8,835 nucleotides of DNA. It comes from Balneolaceae bacterium. Its GTDB lineage: Bacteria > Bacteroidota > Rhodothermia > Balneolales > Balneolaceae. Below are positions 1-5,896 of the stretch, piece by piece. Location: the NCBI GenBank assembly GCA_007123785.1, contig SLGL01000494.1:1-8835 (forward strand), read 5' to 3'. The notes under the pieces were generated by a model, which ran no database searches, was not told where the DNA came from, and saw only the letters and a program-made list of their open reading frames with translations. Made by a program: the position numbers and the translations under genes. Position 1 is the stretch's first letter, and each line of letters starts with the position of its first letter.

Positions 1-1244
1 CCGAAGGTTGGCTCCATCATACCTACGCTGCTTTTGCCCCGACAAAGGGCCAGATACTTTTTTTATTGGAACAGAGCGGCTGGAATCACATCTATACTGT
101 CAACCCTGACGGAAGCGCCCTGACCCAGCACACCTCTGGTGAGTACTACGTCCCGTGGGCCCGCTGGGTGGATGACAACACCATCGTCTATTCCAGTAAC
201 GAGGAAGAGTACGGGGAGCGCCACATCTACCTGCTCGATACTGACACGAACAGCATCCAGAAACTGACCGGAGAAACCGCCTATCGTTATCAGTTTCAGC
301 TTAGCCCGGACCGGTCGGTACTGGTTTATGCGAAAACGTACTTTAACCGTCCGTTCGATCTGTTTAAAATAGATCTCCAAAATCCCGGTGAAGAAATTCA
401 GCTCACTCAATCCATACCCGAACGGTTTAGTGAATTCAACTGGCAAAAAGAGGAGTATGTGCGTTTTACCGGACGTGACGGAGAAACCGGCCTTTCAATG
501 TCGGTGCTCTATCCTGCCAGTTTTGATGAAACCCGAAGTTATCCGGTTGTGGTATTCGCCCACGGAGCCGGTTCTCTGCAAAATGTGTACAAAGGCTGGT
601 CAAATAATTACTGGCGTGAATATATGTTCCACCAGTATCTGCTGAATCACGGCTACGTGGTAGTTGAGGTGGATTTTCGTCACAGTACCGGTTATGGCCG
701 GAAGTTCCGCGAGGATGTGACCAACTGGATGGGTAAATATGAAACGCAGGATATCGTGGACGGCCTCGATTGGCTTTAGGAAGATTGCATCGGCTGTCTC
801 AATCTTGACAGGGTTGGCATTTACGGGGGCAGCTATGGCGGCTTTATGGCACTCTACGCTCTCACAGATAAACCCGAACGGTTCCACGCCGGTGCAGCTC
901 TTCGCAAAGTAACCAACTGGAGAAACTATTACCATGCCAACCCCTGGTATACACTCCCCCGCCTGGGTGATCCCGACGAAGCCCCCGAACATTACGACCG
1001 AAGCTCACCCCTTACCTACGCTAAAGAGCTCAAACGTCCTGCTCTTTTACTGCACGGACTGATTGATGACAATGTAGGAGCTCAGGATGCATTCCAGTAT
1101 GCCGAAAAACTGATTCAGAGCGGCAATACCAATTTCGAAATGATGATCTACCCCAGTGAAAACCACGGCTTCACCAGTCCGCACTCCTGGTATGATGAAT
1201 ACTTGCGAATTTTTGAATTTTTTGAGAAGCATTTGAAGGAGTAA
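1..1244 (+). pseudogene. S9 family peptidase (DPP-IV-like), 5' partial, interrupted by an in-frame TAG
   Basis: The frame runs from the left edge (first full codon at position 3) to TAA at 1242-1244, broken only by TAG at 777-779. The part before the stop is the end of a beta-propeller (repeated blades such as SGWNHIYTVNPDG and YRYQFQLSPD) followed by the start of the alpha/beta-hydrolase domain (YPVVVFAHGAG, VVEVDFRHSTGYGRKF). Immediately after the stop come the nucleophile elbow GIYGGSYGG (Ser codon 831-833), the Asp loop HGLIDDNV (Asp codon 1065-1067) and the His motif ENHGF (His codon 1164-1166), so the whole triad is present. Family members cleave dipeptides from peptide N-termini, usually as exported enzymes; the export signal would lie left of the window. 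A CAG-to-TAG transition is the simplest explanation. Either product alone would be inactive: the first lacks the triad and the second, from ATG 846, lacks the Ser. Family call is sure; pseudogene status depends on the TAG being real. Confidence 0.88.
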
Positions 1245-1308
1245 GTGAAAAGGGATAAAGCCAGATTCGCTGAGAGAAGACAATCTGTGACTTTTGATCT
1301 TAGGTTTC

Positions 1309-1333
1309 AGATCTCGGATCGGTGGAGAGATCT
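1309..1333. repeat. Short inverted repeat downstream of the peptidase
   Basis: AGATCTC (1309-1315) pairs with GAGATCT (1327-1333) across an 11-base loop. It lies 65 bases after the peptidase stop. No T-run follows on the plus strand, so it is at best a weak or factor-assisted terminator; it may be chance. The rest of 1245-1355 shows nothing recognisable. Confidence 0.25.
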
Positions 1334-1423
1334 TATGAGCGCAGTGTTGAGTTCGTGCCTATCCCTGAATTAACTTGACCGTTTTTTAGGTTTATTCGTT
1401 TAAGTTAATAGTACAATAGGGAT

Positions 1424-1442
1424 ATTGACACGAAGTGTCAAT
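1424..1442. repeat. Hairpin: 8-bp arms, 3-base loop
   Basis: ATTGACAC (1424-1431), GAA (1432-1434), GTGTCAAT (1435-1442) form a perfect stem closed by a C-G pair over a GAA loop. It lies inside the distal end of the IS3 transposase fragment, 9 bases from a second palindrome. There is no adjacent T-run on either strand, so it is not an obvious intrinsic terminator. Confidence 0.5.
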
Positions 1443-1451
1443 GGCGTTGGA

Positions 1452-1469
1452 TTGGAGGCTAGCCTCCAA
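1452..1469. repeat. Perfect 18-bp palindrome
   Basis: TTGGAGGCTAGCCTCCAA is its own reverse complement. It sits 9 bases after the hairpin at 1424-1442, within the IS3 fragment. On the minus strand it encodes residues LEASLQ of the transposase tail. It could be an IS end structure, a protein-binding site or a cruciform; the sequence alone does not decide. Confidence 0.5.
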
Positions 1470-1666
1470 AAAATCTGGCGTGTTTTCACTTCGGATTACC
1501 TGCACTCTTCGCTTGTCTTGCGGCAGCTTCCTCCAGTTTCTTTCATAATCTGCCGGAGAGCATTTTCCCAGGCTTCCATTATGGCGTTTGGTATTGTAAT
1601 CAGTGACGGCCTTCTTGCTGTGTTGACAAACAGCATTCATAAAATCTGCGGGAAACCCTATGGAGC

Positions 1667-1915
1667 TTATTGTAAGGGCACCAAAATTACATCCCCGAAA
1701 TCGAGTTCGATCACATCAAGGATCGGTTCGGCAATTTCGATGATCTCTTCTTCGGAAAAGTCATTAAGGCCTTCCAGTTCCACGTAGAGAATGTCGTTAA
1801 TGTCATCCACACTGTAACGGGCATCGGTGGATTCAAAGCTCTCTTTCAATATTCCCACCAGATATTCCACATCTTTTTCCCACTCTTCAAATTCAGATTC
1901 GTTAGTTTCTTCCAT
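1667..1915 (-). CDS. Small strongly acidic hypothetical protein (82 aa)
   Basis: I do not recognise a named family. The product is 82 residues, with about 27 Asp/Glu against only 3 Lys/Arg and no Cys. There is no signal peptide or membrane segment. It starts MEETNESEFEEWEKDVEYL and ends DVIELDFGDVILVPLQ; the regular spacing of hydrophobic residues among acids suggests a compact helical domain with beta strands at the end. The ATG at 1913-1915 is preceded by AAAAGAATT, a weak ribosome site. It is divergent from anmK, with 54 bases between the two likely ATGs, so the promoters may overlap. The downstream side abuts the IS3 remnant, so the original C-terminus may have been altered by that insertion or deletion. 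That it is a real gene is likely from composition and frame; its function is unknown. Confidence 0.6.
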   Translation of the reverse strand: MEETNESEFEEWEKDVEYLVGILKESFESTDARYSVDDINDILYVELEGLNDFSEEEIIEIAEPILDVIELDFGDVILVPLQ

Positions 1916-1969
1916 AATTCTTTTAGATTCGTGAATTCAACCGAAAGGTTTTTGATAAGTATCAAAGAT

Positions 1970-3181
1970 ATGAATCCATCCATTCAAAAATTAAGCGAAA
2001 CATCAAAAAAGGAAAGCCGCACCATTATCGGGCTGATGTCAGGCACATCGCTCGATGGACTGGATATTGCCCTCTGTTCTGTCAGAGGAAGTGGCTTTGA
2101 TACCGTTGTGAAGCTCGAAAAATTCCTGACGATACCGTATGATCAGGCGACCATCAGTAAACTAAAAAAAATCACATCGGTTGAGCAGGTTTCTCTCGCT
2201 GATGTCTGCTACCATCACACCTGGATCGGCAATCTGCATGCGGAAATGATCCTCAAAACATTGTACGAATGGAACATCAAAACGGGTGAAATTGACTGCA
2301 TAGCCAGCCACGGGCAGACGATCTACCACTTTCCAGAACGTGACCAGAAGAACCACATCCCTGCAATGAACAGTACGCTTCAGATCGGAGACGGTGACCA
2401 GATTGCCGCCCGTACCGGCATTCTTACGATCAGCGATTTTCGCCAGAAACACACAGCTATGGGCGGAGAGGGCGCACCTCTTGCAGCTCTTGCGGATCGC
2501 TTTCTCTTTACGAACAAATCAGAACAGCGTGTTCTGCTTAATATCGGCGGGATTGCAAACTTTACATTTCTGCCTCCTGACAAGACCGACTTTGAAGGCG
2601 TATTCACCACAGATACCGGCCCCGGCAACACTCTCATCGATCAATTCTGTCAAAAGCTTAGGGGTAAACCGTTCGATCTGGATGGCAACATTGCCGCTTC
2701 GGGTTCGGTAAATGAAAATCTGCTGGATTCACTCCTGAGCGACCCGTGGCTTGAAATCATCAAAACCAAAACCAGCGGGCCGGAATTTTTCAATATCCGG
2801 TGGGTGAAGAAGCGCGCGGAAGAAGCCGGGATTAATACTGATGATTTGAAACTGGAAAATCTCATCAGGACCATTACGGAGTTATCGGCCCGGACCATCA
2901 CAGACAGAATTAAAACCCATCTATCTGAAACTGAAAAAACCGTTGTTTATGTGAGCGGAGGTGGCGTTGAAAATGCTTTCCTGATGAAGAGAATTCGGGG
3001 ACTGCTTACCGATTGTGATGTGAAAAATATCTCCAAACTGGGTATCAACCCTGATGCCAAAGAAGCAATCGTCTTTGCGGTAATTGCCAACGAGATACTT
3101 GCCGGAAACGGATTTACCTTCCGCGCCAAACACGGCTACGTTCACAATGTGAATTTCGGAAAAATTTCCTTCCCGGTTTAG
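1970..3181 (+). CDS. anmK: Anhydro-N-acetylmuramic acid kinase AnmK
   Basis: AnmK cleaves and phosphorylates 1,6-anhydro-MurNAc with ATP to give MurNAc-6-phosphate, a cytoplasmic step in recycling peptidoglycan fragments. From ATG 1970 the protein is 403 residues, slightly longer than the 360-370 usual in proteobacteria. Visible motifs in order are IIGLMSGTSLDGLDIAL (nucleotide-binding N-terminus), IASHGQTIYHFP, LQIGDGDQIAARTG, ISDFRQKHTAMGGEGAPLA, LLNIGGIANFTFL, TDTGPGNTLIDQF (the Asp of DTGPGN, residue 215, corresponds to the catalytic base) and YVSGGGVENAFLM. In the DFR loop a His stands where enterobacterial enzymes have Asp (DFRRRDIALGGQGAPL). A GTG at 1931 would add 13 residues and reach into the divergent promoter region, so I prefer the ATG; neither has a clear Shine-Dalgarno. 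MurQ or a transporter is not adjacent. The stop is TAG. IS remnants lie on both sides. Confidence 0.95.
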   Translation: MNPSIQKLSETSKKESRTIIGLMSGTSLDGLDIALCSVRGSGFDTVVKLEKFLTIPYDQATISKLKKITSVEQVSLADVCYHHTWIGNLHAEMILKTLYEWNIKTGEIDCIASHGQTIYHFPERDQKNHIPAMNSTLQIGDGDQIAARTGILTISDFRQKHTAMGGEGAPLAALADRFLFTNKSEQRVLLNIGGIANFTFLPPDKTDFEGVFTTDTGPGNTLIDQFCQKLRGKPFDLDGNIAASGSVNENLLDSLLSDPWLEIIKTKTSGPEFFNIRWVKKRAEEAGINTDDLKLENLIRTITELSARTITDRIKTHLSETEKTVVYVSGGGVENAFLMKRIRGLLTDCDVKNISKLGINPDAKEAIVFAVIANEILAGNGFTFRAKHGYVHNVNFGKISFPV

Positions 3182-3189
3182 TCGAGATT

Positions 3190-3213
3190 ATTAATTCAAT
3201 TTTGGGAATTAAT
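3190..3213. repeat. AT-rich hairpin just after anmK
   Basis: ATTAATTC (3190-3197) and GAATTAAT (3206-3213) form an 8-bp stem with an 8-base loop, 8 bases after the anmK stop and overlapping the end of the IS66 remnant. The stem has only one G-C pair and no T-run follows, so a terminator role is doubtful. It might instead mark the old IS66 end. Confidence 0.3.
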
Positions 3214-3411
3214 CACAATCAGACTGGTAAGGATTTGCCAGGTGTCGGCTCCTTTTCGGGTTTTATTGCCACAGGATACCTTTCGGGTAATTACCTCCGG
3301 GCGCAGTTTTCGTTCGGCCAGGTTATTGGCAGGGTCCACTCTTAGCTTATATAACAATGTAAACAGGTGATCACGCTGTTTACGGAGTGCCTTTTCATTT
3401 TTTTGTAGCCA
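3196..3411 (-). pseudogene. IS66-family transposase, C-terminal fragment without a start codon
   Basis: Reading the minus strand, a frame open from an upstream TAG (3412-3414) to TGA (3196-3198) gives 71 residues. It contains KALRKQRDHLFTLLYKLRVD, then PANNLAERKLRPEVITRKVS, then CGNKTRKGADTWQILTSLI. This is the signature of the IS66 transposase C-terminus: D-x-x-NN-x-AER-x-LRP-x-V-x-x-RK-x-S-x-G-N, then GA-x-TW-x-x-L-x-S. Intact proteins of the family are around 450-520 residues, so only the last seventh or so survives. No ATG begins the fragment, so ordinary gene calling would miss it. It fills most of the space between anmK and the 301-residue gene. It is a dead relic; upstream of the TAG (3415-3480) I see no clear homology. 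Confidence 0.8.
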
Positions 3412-3480
3412 CTACAGAGCCATTTTTCGGAACTTGAGTTACGGGATTAAATTGTTTATTGATGACTCACCCGTTGACGC

Positions 3481-4386
3481 TTAATTATTGACCAGCTCAA
3501 TTACATCATCATACGCCCGGATCAGTTTCTTTCGGATTGGCATTGATTTCTCAAAAATCTCCATCTGTTTTTCCATATAGATTTTCCGACCCTCTTCCGT
3601 CTCTATTTTGATCGGTTCAAGGCCAAATTCGCGGGCATCATACGGACTGGCCTGCATATCGGTTTTTCGTGCCTCCACCGCATTCAGAAAAGCTTCACGT
3701 ATCAAATCACCCGAAATCCACGGATAGAGTTTAAACGCCCATTTATACAGATCCATGTTTGTATGAATGCACCCGGGCTGCTCCATATCTTTGAATTTGT
3801 CACGACTCAGGCTGTGCTTATTCATCGGGCGGGCTTTTTCGGTAAAAAAACGGAAAGCATCGAAATGGGTACATACGAGCGGACGCGATTCCACAAATTC
3901 TGCAACCTCTTCGTCCGTCAACCTGAGTGGTATCTGCTCGTGGCGAACTTCTCCTGCACGATACACCATCGCCCATTCATGCATCCCGAAACATCCAAAC
4001 GCTGGTTTGTTGAGTGAACTTTTTTCCAGAAGATCCCGAATCCACCGGATGGATTTGAGGCGTTTTTTTGGGAATAGATTCAAATTAAGAATCGCCTTGT
4101 CATCTTTCACAAAAAGCTCAGAGATCTCGGGCAGGCCCGACGGATCTGAAAATTCGAGCAGTACACCCGGACCCGGCGACCATCTCCTCAGTTGAGAAGG
4201 GCGAAAAGCATAATACTCAAAAAGAAAATCGAGCACCGGATCTTTGATTTGACGCGATCGTTTTTCGAGGTAGGAATCGAGAATTTTCTCCAACTCTTTC
4301 TCATGGCGGTATTTTATCTGCCGCCACTCTTTTTCCCTGATTGTGACCGGGCCGTGCGATATGGTTTCATAGATTTTCAACATCAT
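3481..4386 (-). CDS. Conserved protein of the family often annotated '3-methyladenine DNA glycosylase' (301 aa)
   Basis: The family is recognisable by conserved blocks: FLFEYYAFRPSQLRRWSPGP (residues 55-74, followed by GVLLE), FGCFGMHEWAMVYR (130-143), CTHFDAFRFFT (172-182), then ARPMN, EQPGCIHTNMDLYKWAFKL (202-220) and DMQASPYDAREFG (243-255). Similar proteins of about 300 residues occur in actinobacteria and Bacteroidota and are frequently labelled 3-methyladenine DNA glycosylase. I see no helix-hairpin-helix or other known glycosylase signature, so that label should be treated as transferred annotation. The density of invariant His, Cys, Asp and Glu (GMHEW, CTHFD, PGCIHTNMD) suggests a metal site or enzyme active centre. 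No signal peptide or membrane segment is seen, so it is probably cytosolic. Two ATGs (4384-4386 and 4381-4383) are possible starts; GAGTGA about 12 bases upstream is a weak ribosome site. It seems to be a single-gene transcript. Confidence 0.82.
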   Translation of the reverse strand: MMLKIYETISHGPVTIREKEWRQIKYRHEKELEKILDSYLEKRSRQIKDPVLDFLFEYYAFRPSQLRRWSPGPGVLLEFSDPSGLPEISELFVKDDKAILNLNLFPKKRLKSIRWIRDLLEKSSLNKPAFGCFGMHEWAMVYRAGEVRHEQIPLRLTDEEVAEFVESRPLVCTHFDAFRFFTEKARPMNKHSLSRDKFKDMEQPGCIHTNMDLYKWAFKLYPWISGDLIREAFLNAVEARKTDMQASPYDAREFGLEPIKIETEEGRKIYMEKQMEIFEKSMPIRKKLIRAYDDVIELVNN

Positions 4387-4510
4387 TATAAAATATCACT
4401 CTTATCACTGCCATGTAAATCGATTCAGAAAAAATTGAGCCTGGAGTGATAACTCACCCCTCATCCCCCAAACAATTTTGATGTTTATTATAGGTACCGA
4501 ACCAAGCTGA

Positions 4511-4524
4511 TGTGTAAATACACA
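4511..4524. promoter_or_regulatory. Small dyad TGTGTA-AA-TACACA upstream of the serpin remnant
   Basis: TGTGTA (4511-4516) and TACACA (4519-4524) are perfect inverted half-sites separated by two bases, 32 bases before the ATG at 4557. The size fits a dimeric repressor or activator site. No other copy is seen in the window and no neighbouring regulator gene supports it. The rest of 4387-4556 is AT-rich with nothing recognisable. Confidence 0.2.
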
Positions 4525-4556
4525 AAACACGAATTGATCAAATCAACAATTACCTT

Positions 4557-4793
4557 ATGAAGCGGACACTTTCATTTTTCGGCTACGATGGATTGACCCG
4601 GGAAGAGATCAACAGCGCTTACAAAGATTTGATCGAACTACTCACCACCCTCGATCCGCAGGTGGTCATGAACATTGCCAATTCAGTCTGGATCAGAGAG
4701 GGCTTCCCCGTTAAAGAACCTTTTCTGTTTTTTATCCGTGAAAATAATACCAACACCATTCTGTTCCTGGGATTATATACAGGCATTGAGTAA
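4557..4793 (+). pseudogene. Internally deleted serpin (serine protease inhibitor) remnant
   Basis: Residues 1-53 match the serpin N-terminal half: MKRTLSF, DGLTREEINSAYKDLIELL and LDPQVVMNIANSVWIREGF, followed by PVK (the family pattern is IANS-(I/V)-W-x-R-x-GF-x-V). Residues 54-71, EPFLFFIRENNTNTILFLG, match the extreme C-terminus of serpins (HPFLFFIR-x-N-x-TG-x-ILF-x-G-R). The roughly 230 to 250 residues between them, including the central sheet and the reactive centre loop, are absent, yet the frame is kept across the junction. Both parental sites probably encoded PFL, so a deletion at short homology is likely. The first roughly 70 to 100 residues, with any signal peptide, are also missing. 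A 78-residue product could not trap a protease. The end GLYTGIE differs from the usual GRVVNP-like tail. Homology of both blocks is clear; expression is unknown. Confidence 0.78.
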
Positions 4794-4874
4794 ATGATTT
4801 ATAGAACATAAATGGAATGCCAGAAGGCCGATTTAAGTTTTCCCCTGTAATTATCAAACCTAACTAACCAAGTC

Positions 4875-5282
4875 TTGGCAGTTCCTCTTATTTTCTTCCT
4901 CAAGGGCTCAACTCCGTCGGATTTCGAAACAGATCCGGATTTGAATACCCCTTTTGATCCATGCCCCGGAACTCCTAATTGCGTGATCCATTCGGTAGAA
5001 TACAATGTTTCTTCTCAACAACTCTACCGGGCAGCAAACATGGCGGTTGAAACGATGTTTCCCCATAAAACAGTATGTGATTCACAATCCCTTCAAATAG
5101 TTTCGGTATTTCGCATTCCGGTATTCGGTTTTATGGATGATGTCACTATTTTGGCAGAACCGGCCGGAGAAGACAAATCGGTTCTTCACATCAAAAGTGC
5201 AAGCCGCATTGGCCGGGGTGATTTCGGTGTAAACCGACGGCGCGTGCGGCGTATCCTGAAACGGATTGATGACAATTATTAA
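4875..5282 (+). CDS. DUF1499 family protein
   Basis: The DUF1499 signature is present: CPGTPNCVIHSV (residues 30-41), FGFMDDVTILAEP (84-96) and IKSASRIGRGDFGVNRRRVR (106-125), then RILKRI. The normal pattern is CP-x-(S/T)PNCV, then F-x-DDVE and R-S-x-SR-x-G-x-x-D-x-G-x-NR-x-R. The family's biochemical role is not established. A short hydrophobic stretch at residues 2-9 suggests membrane attachment or a poor leader. No ATG is available: the frame opens after TAA at 4848-4850 and the first plausible start is TTG at 4875, with no Shine-Dalgarno. Either the start is unusual or the 5' end has been damaged next to the serpin remnant. The following membrane protein starts 15 bases after the stop, so the two are likely co-transcribed. 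Family call is firm; the start is uncertain. Confidence 0.85.
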   Translation: MAVPLIFFLKGSTPSDFETDPDLNTPFDPCPGTPNCVIHSVEYNVSSQQLYRAANMAVETMFPHKTVCDSQSLQIVSVFRIPVFGFMDDVTILAEPAGEDKSVLHIKSASRIGRGDFGVNRRRVRRILKRIDDNY

Positions 5283-5297
5283 CTCTAACTTTATACC

Positions 5298-5672
5298 ATG
5301 CCAAAATTTTCGATCAACATAGGGATACTCCTGATTATCCTCGGAATTTTTTCTTATATCCTCACCGGTGCTGCCAGCGCCACCGCACTCATCCCCTCCT
5401 TCTTTGGAATTGTCTTTGCAGGCCTGGGTCTGCTTGCTAACAAGAAGGAGTCCATGAGAAAGCATGCCATGCATGCCGCTCTTCTGCTGGCCATTCTTGG
5501 CCTTGGCGGTTCGTTCGGCGGGCTCATCGGCATGATTGGCGCCCTTACCGGAGGCGAAATGCCAGAACGGACCGGTGCAGCCATCGGTCAGGCAATCATG
5601 GCAATACTCTGCATTCTGTTTTTGATTGCCGGAATTAAATCATTTATTGATGCACGGAAATCTTCGGACTGA
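5298..5672 (+). CDS. Small integral membrane protein, four predicted helices (124 aa)
   Basis: The product is very hydrophobic, with predicted transmembrane segments near residues 7-24 (IGILLIILGIFSYIL), 28-48 (ATALIPSFFGIVFAGLGLLA), 60-86 (ALLLAILGLGGSFGGLIGMI) and 96-117 (GQAIMAILCILFLIAG). The loop between helices 2 and 3 is basic (NKKESMRKHAMHA), which by the positive-inside rule puts it and both termini in the cytoplasm. Similar small proteins with the LIPSFFG and RKHAMHAA motifs occur in planctomycetes and FCB-group bacteria, as far as I recall, with no known function. The ATG at 5298 follows the DUF1499 stop by 15 bases and has no Shine-Dalgarno, consistent with an FCB-type translation start in an operon. 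A terminator-like hairpin lies about 45 bases after its stop. Confidence 0.8.
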   Translation: MPKFSINIGILLIILGIFSYILTGAASATALIPSFFGIVFAGLGLLANKKESMRKHAMHAALLLAILGLGGSFGGLIGMIGALTGGEMPERTGAAIGQAIMAILCILFLIAGIKSFIDARKSSD

Positions 5673-5716
5673 ACTTCCGTCGTATACATTCAGGTTCTCA
5701 GAAAATAACAACTCCA

Positions 5717-5754
5717 GATACAACCCCGTTTGTTTTAAGGCGGGGATATCTTTT
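5717..5754 (+). terminator. Candidate intrinsic terminator after the DUF1499 / membrane protein pair
   Basis: CCCCG (5724-5728) pairs with CGGGG (5741-5745) over a 12-base loop. An outer GATA (5717-5720) can pair with TATC (5747-5750) across a small internal loop, followed by TTTT (5751-5754). The position 45 bases after the stop at 5672 fits the end of that transcript. The T-run is short, so efficiency is uncertain. Confidence 0.5.
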
Positions 5755-5896
5755 CAGTAATAGCGCAACCTGATTCCTTTTCTTATATGAGTCTATAATC
5801 AGAAACAGGCTTGAATTTCTTTGATTCGACCTGACAGGCCCAAAGTTTTTAGTTTGAAAAAAATATAAACCCGGCTAAAAGTTCAAAGTTCAGCTA

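Larger units (their letters stand above)
1356..1640 (-). mobile_element. Remnant of an IS3-family insertion sequence (one end only)
   Basis: The C-terminal part of a transposase (1392-1640) is followed, 11 to 36 bases past its stop, by a stretch that reads on the plus strand TGCCTATCCCTGAATTAACT from 1356. It begins TG and has the C-run then A/T pattern seen in IS3-family terminal repeats, at about the right distance from a transposase stop. TATCCCT (1360-1366) and ATTAACTT (1369-1376) also recur inverted as AAGTTAAT (1402-1409) and AGGGATA (1418-1424). No matching left end is visible: beyond about 1640 the DNA belongs to the small acidic gene, so most of the element has been deleted. The boundary at 1356 is inference; the transposase homology is the firmer part. 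Confidence 0.5.
1392..1640 (-). pseudogene. IS3-family transposase, C-terminal fragment
   Basis: The 82-residue reading frame carries, at residues 13-36, DYNTKRHNGSLGKCSPADYE and then RNW. This is the typical end of the IS3/IS150-type integrase core (YN-x-KR-x-H-x-SLG-x-x-(S/T)P-x-x-(Y/F)E). The catalytic DDE residues lie upstream of this point in the family and are missing, and the ATG at 1638-1640 is an internal Met rather than a true start. Intact IS3 OrfB proteins are around 280 residues, so roughly the last quarter remains. The tail after residue 55 does not resemble the family as I know it and includes the 18-bp palindrome at 1452-1469. The fragment lies just downstream of the small acidic gene on the same strand, with a 26-base gap. 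It cannot encode an active transposase. Confidence 0.6.

Noticed and set aside
777..779. TAG as a recoded sense codon (selenocysteine-like, pyrrolysine or alternative code)
   Set aside because: anmK in the same window terminates with TAG, the position before the Ser elbow is not a site where the family needs a special residue, and no recoding element is visible. A simple point mutation explains it better.
1425..1787. Plus-strand frame of 120 codons across the IS3 stub and acidic gene
   Set aside because: It is antisense to two better supported minus-strand features, has low-complexity Ser/Ile composition, and starts inside the hairpin.
2380..2901. Several overlapping frames inside anmK on both strands
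   Set aside because: They are shadows of anmK; none has a recognisable motif, and anmK is a strong full-length match.
3441..3474. ACGGG / CCCGT inverted repeat after the 301-residue gene
   Set aside because: Only 5 bp of stem with a 24-base loop and no T-run on the minus strand; not enough to call a terminator.
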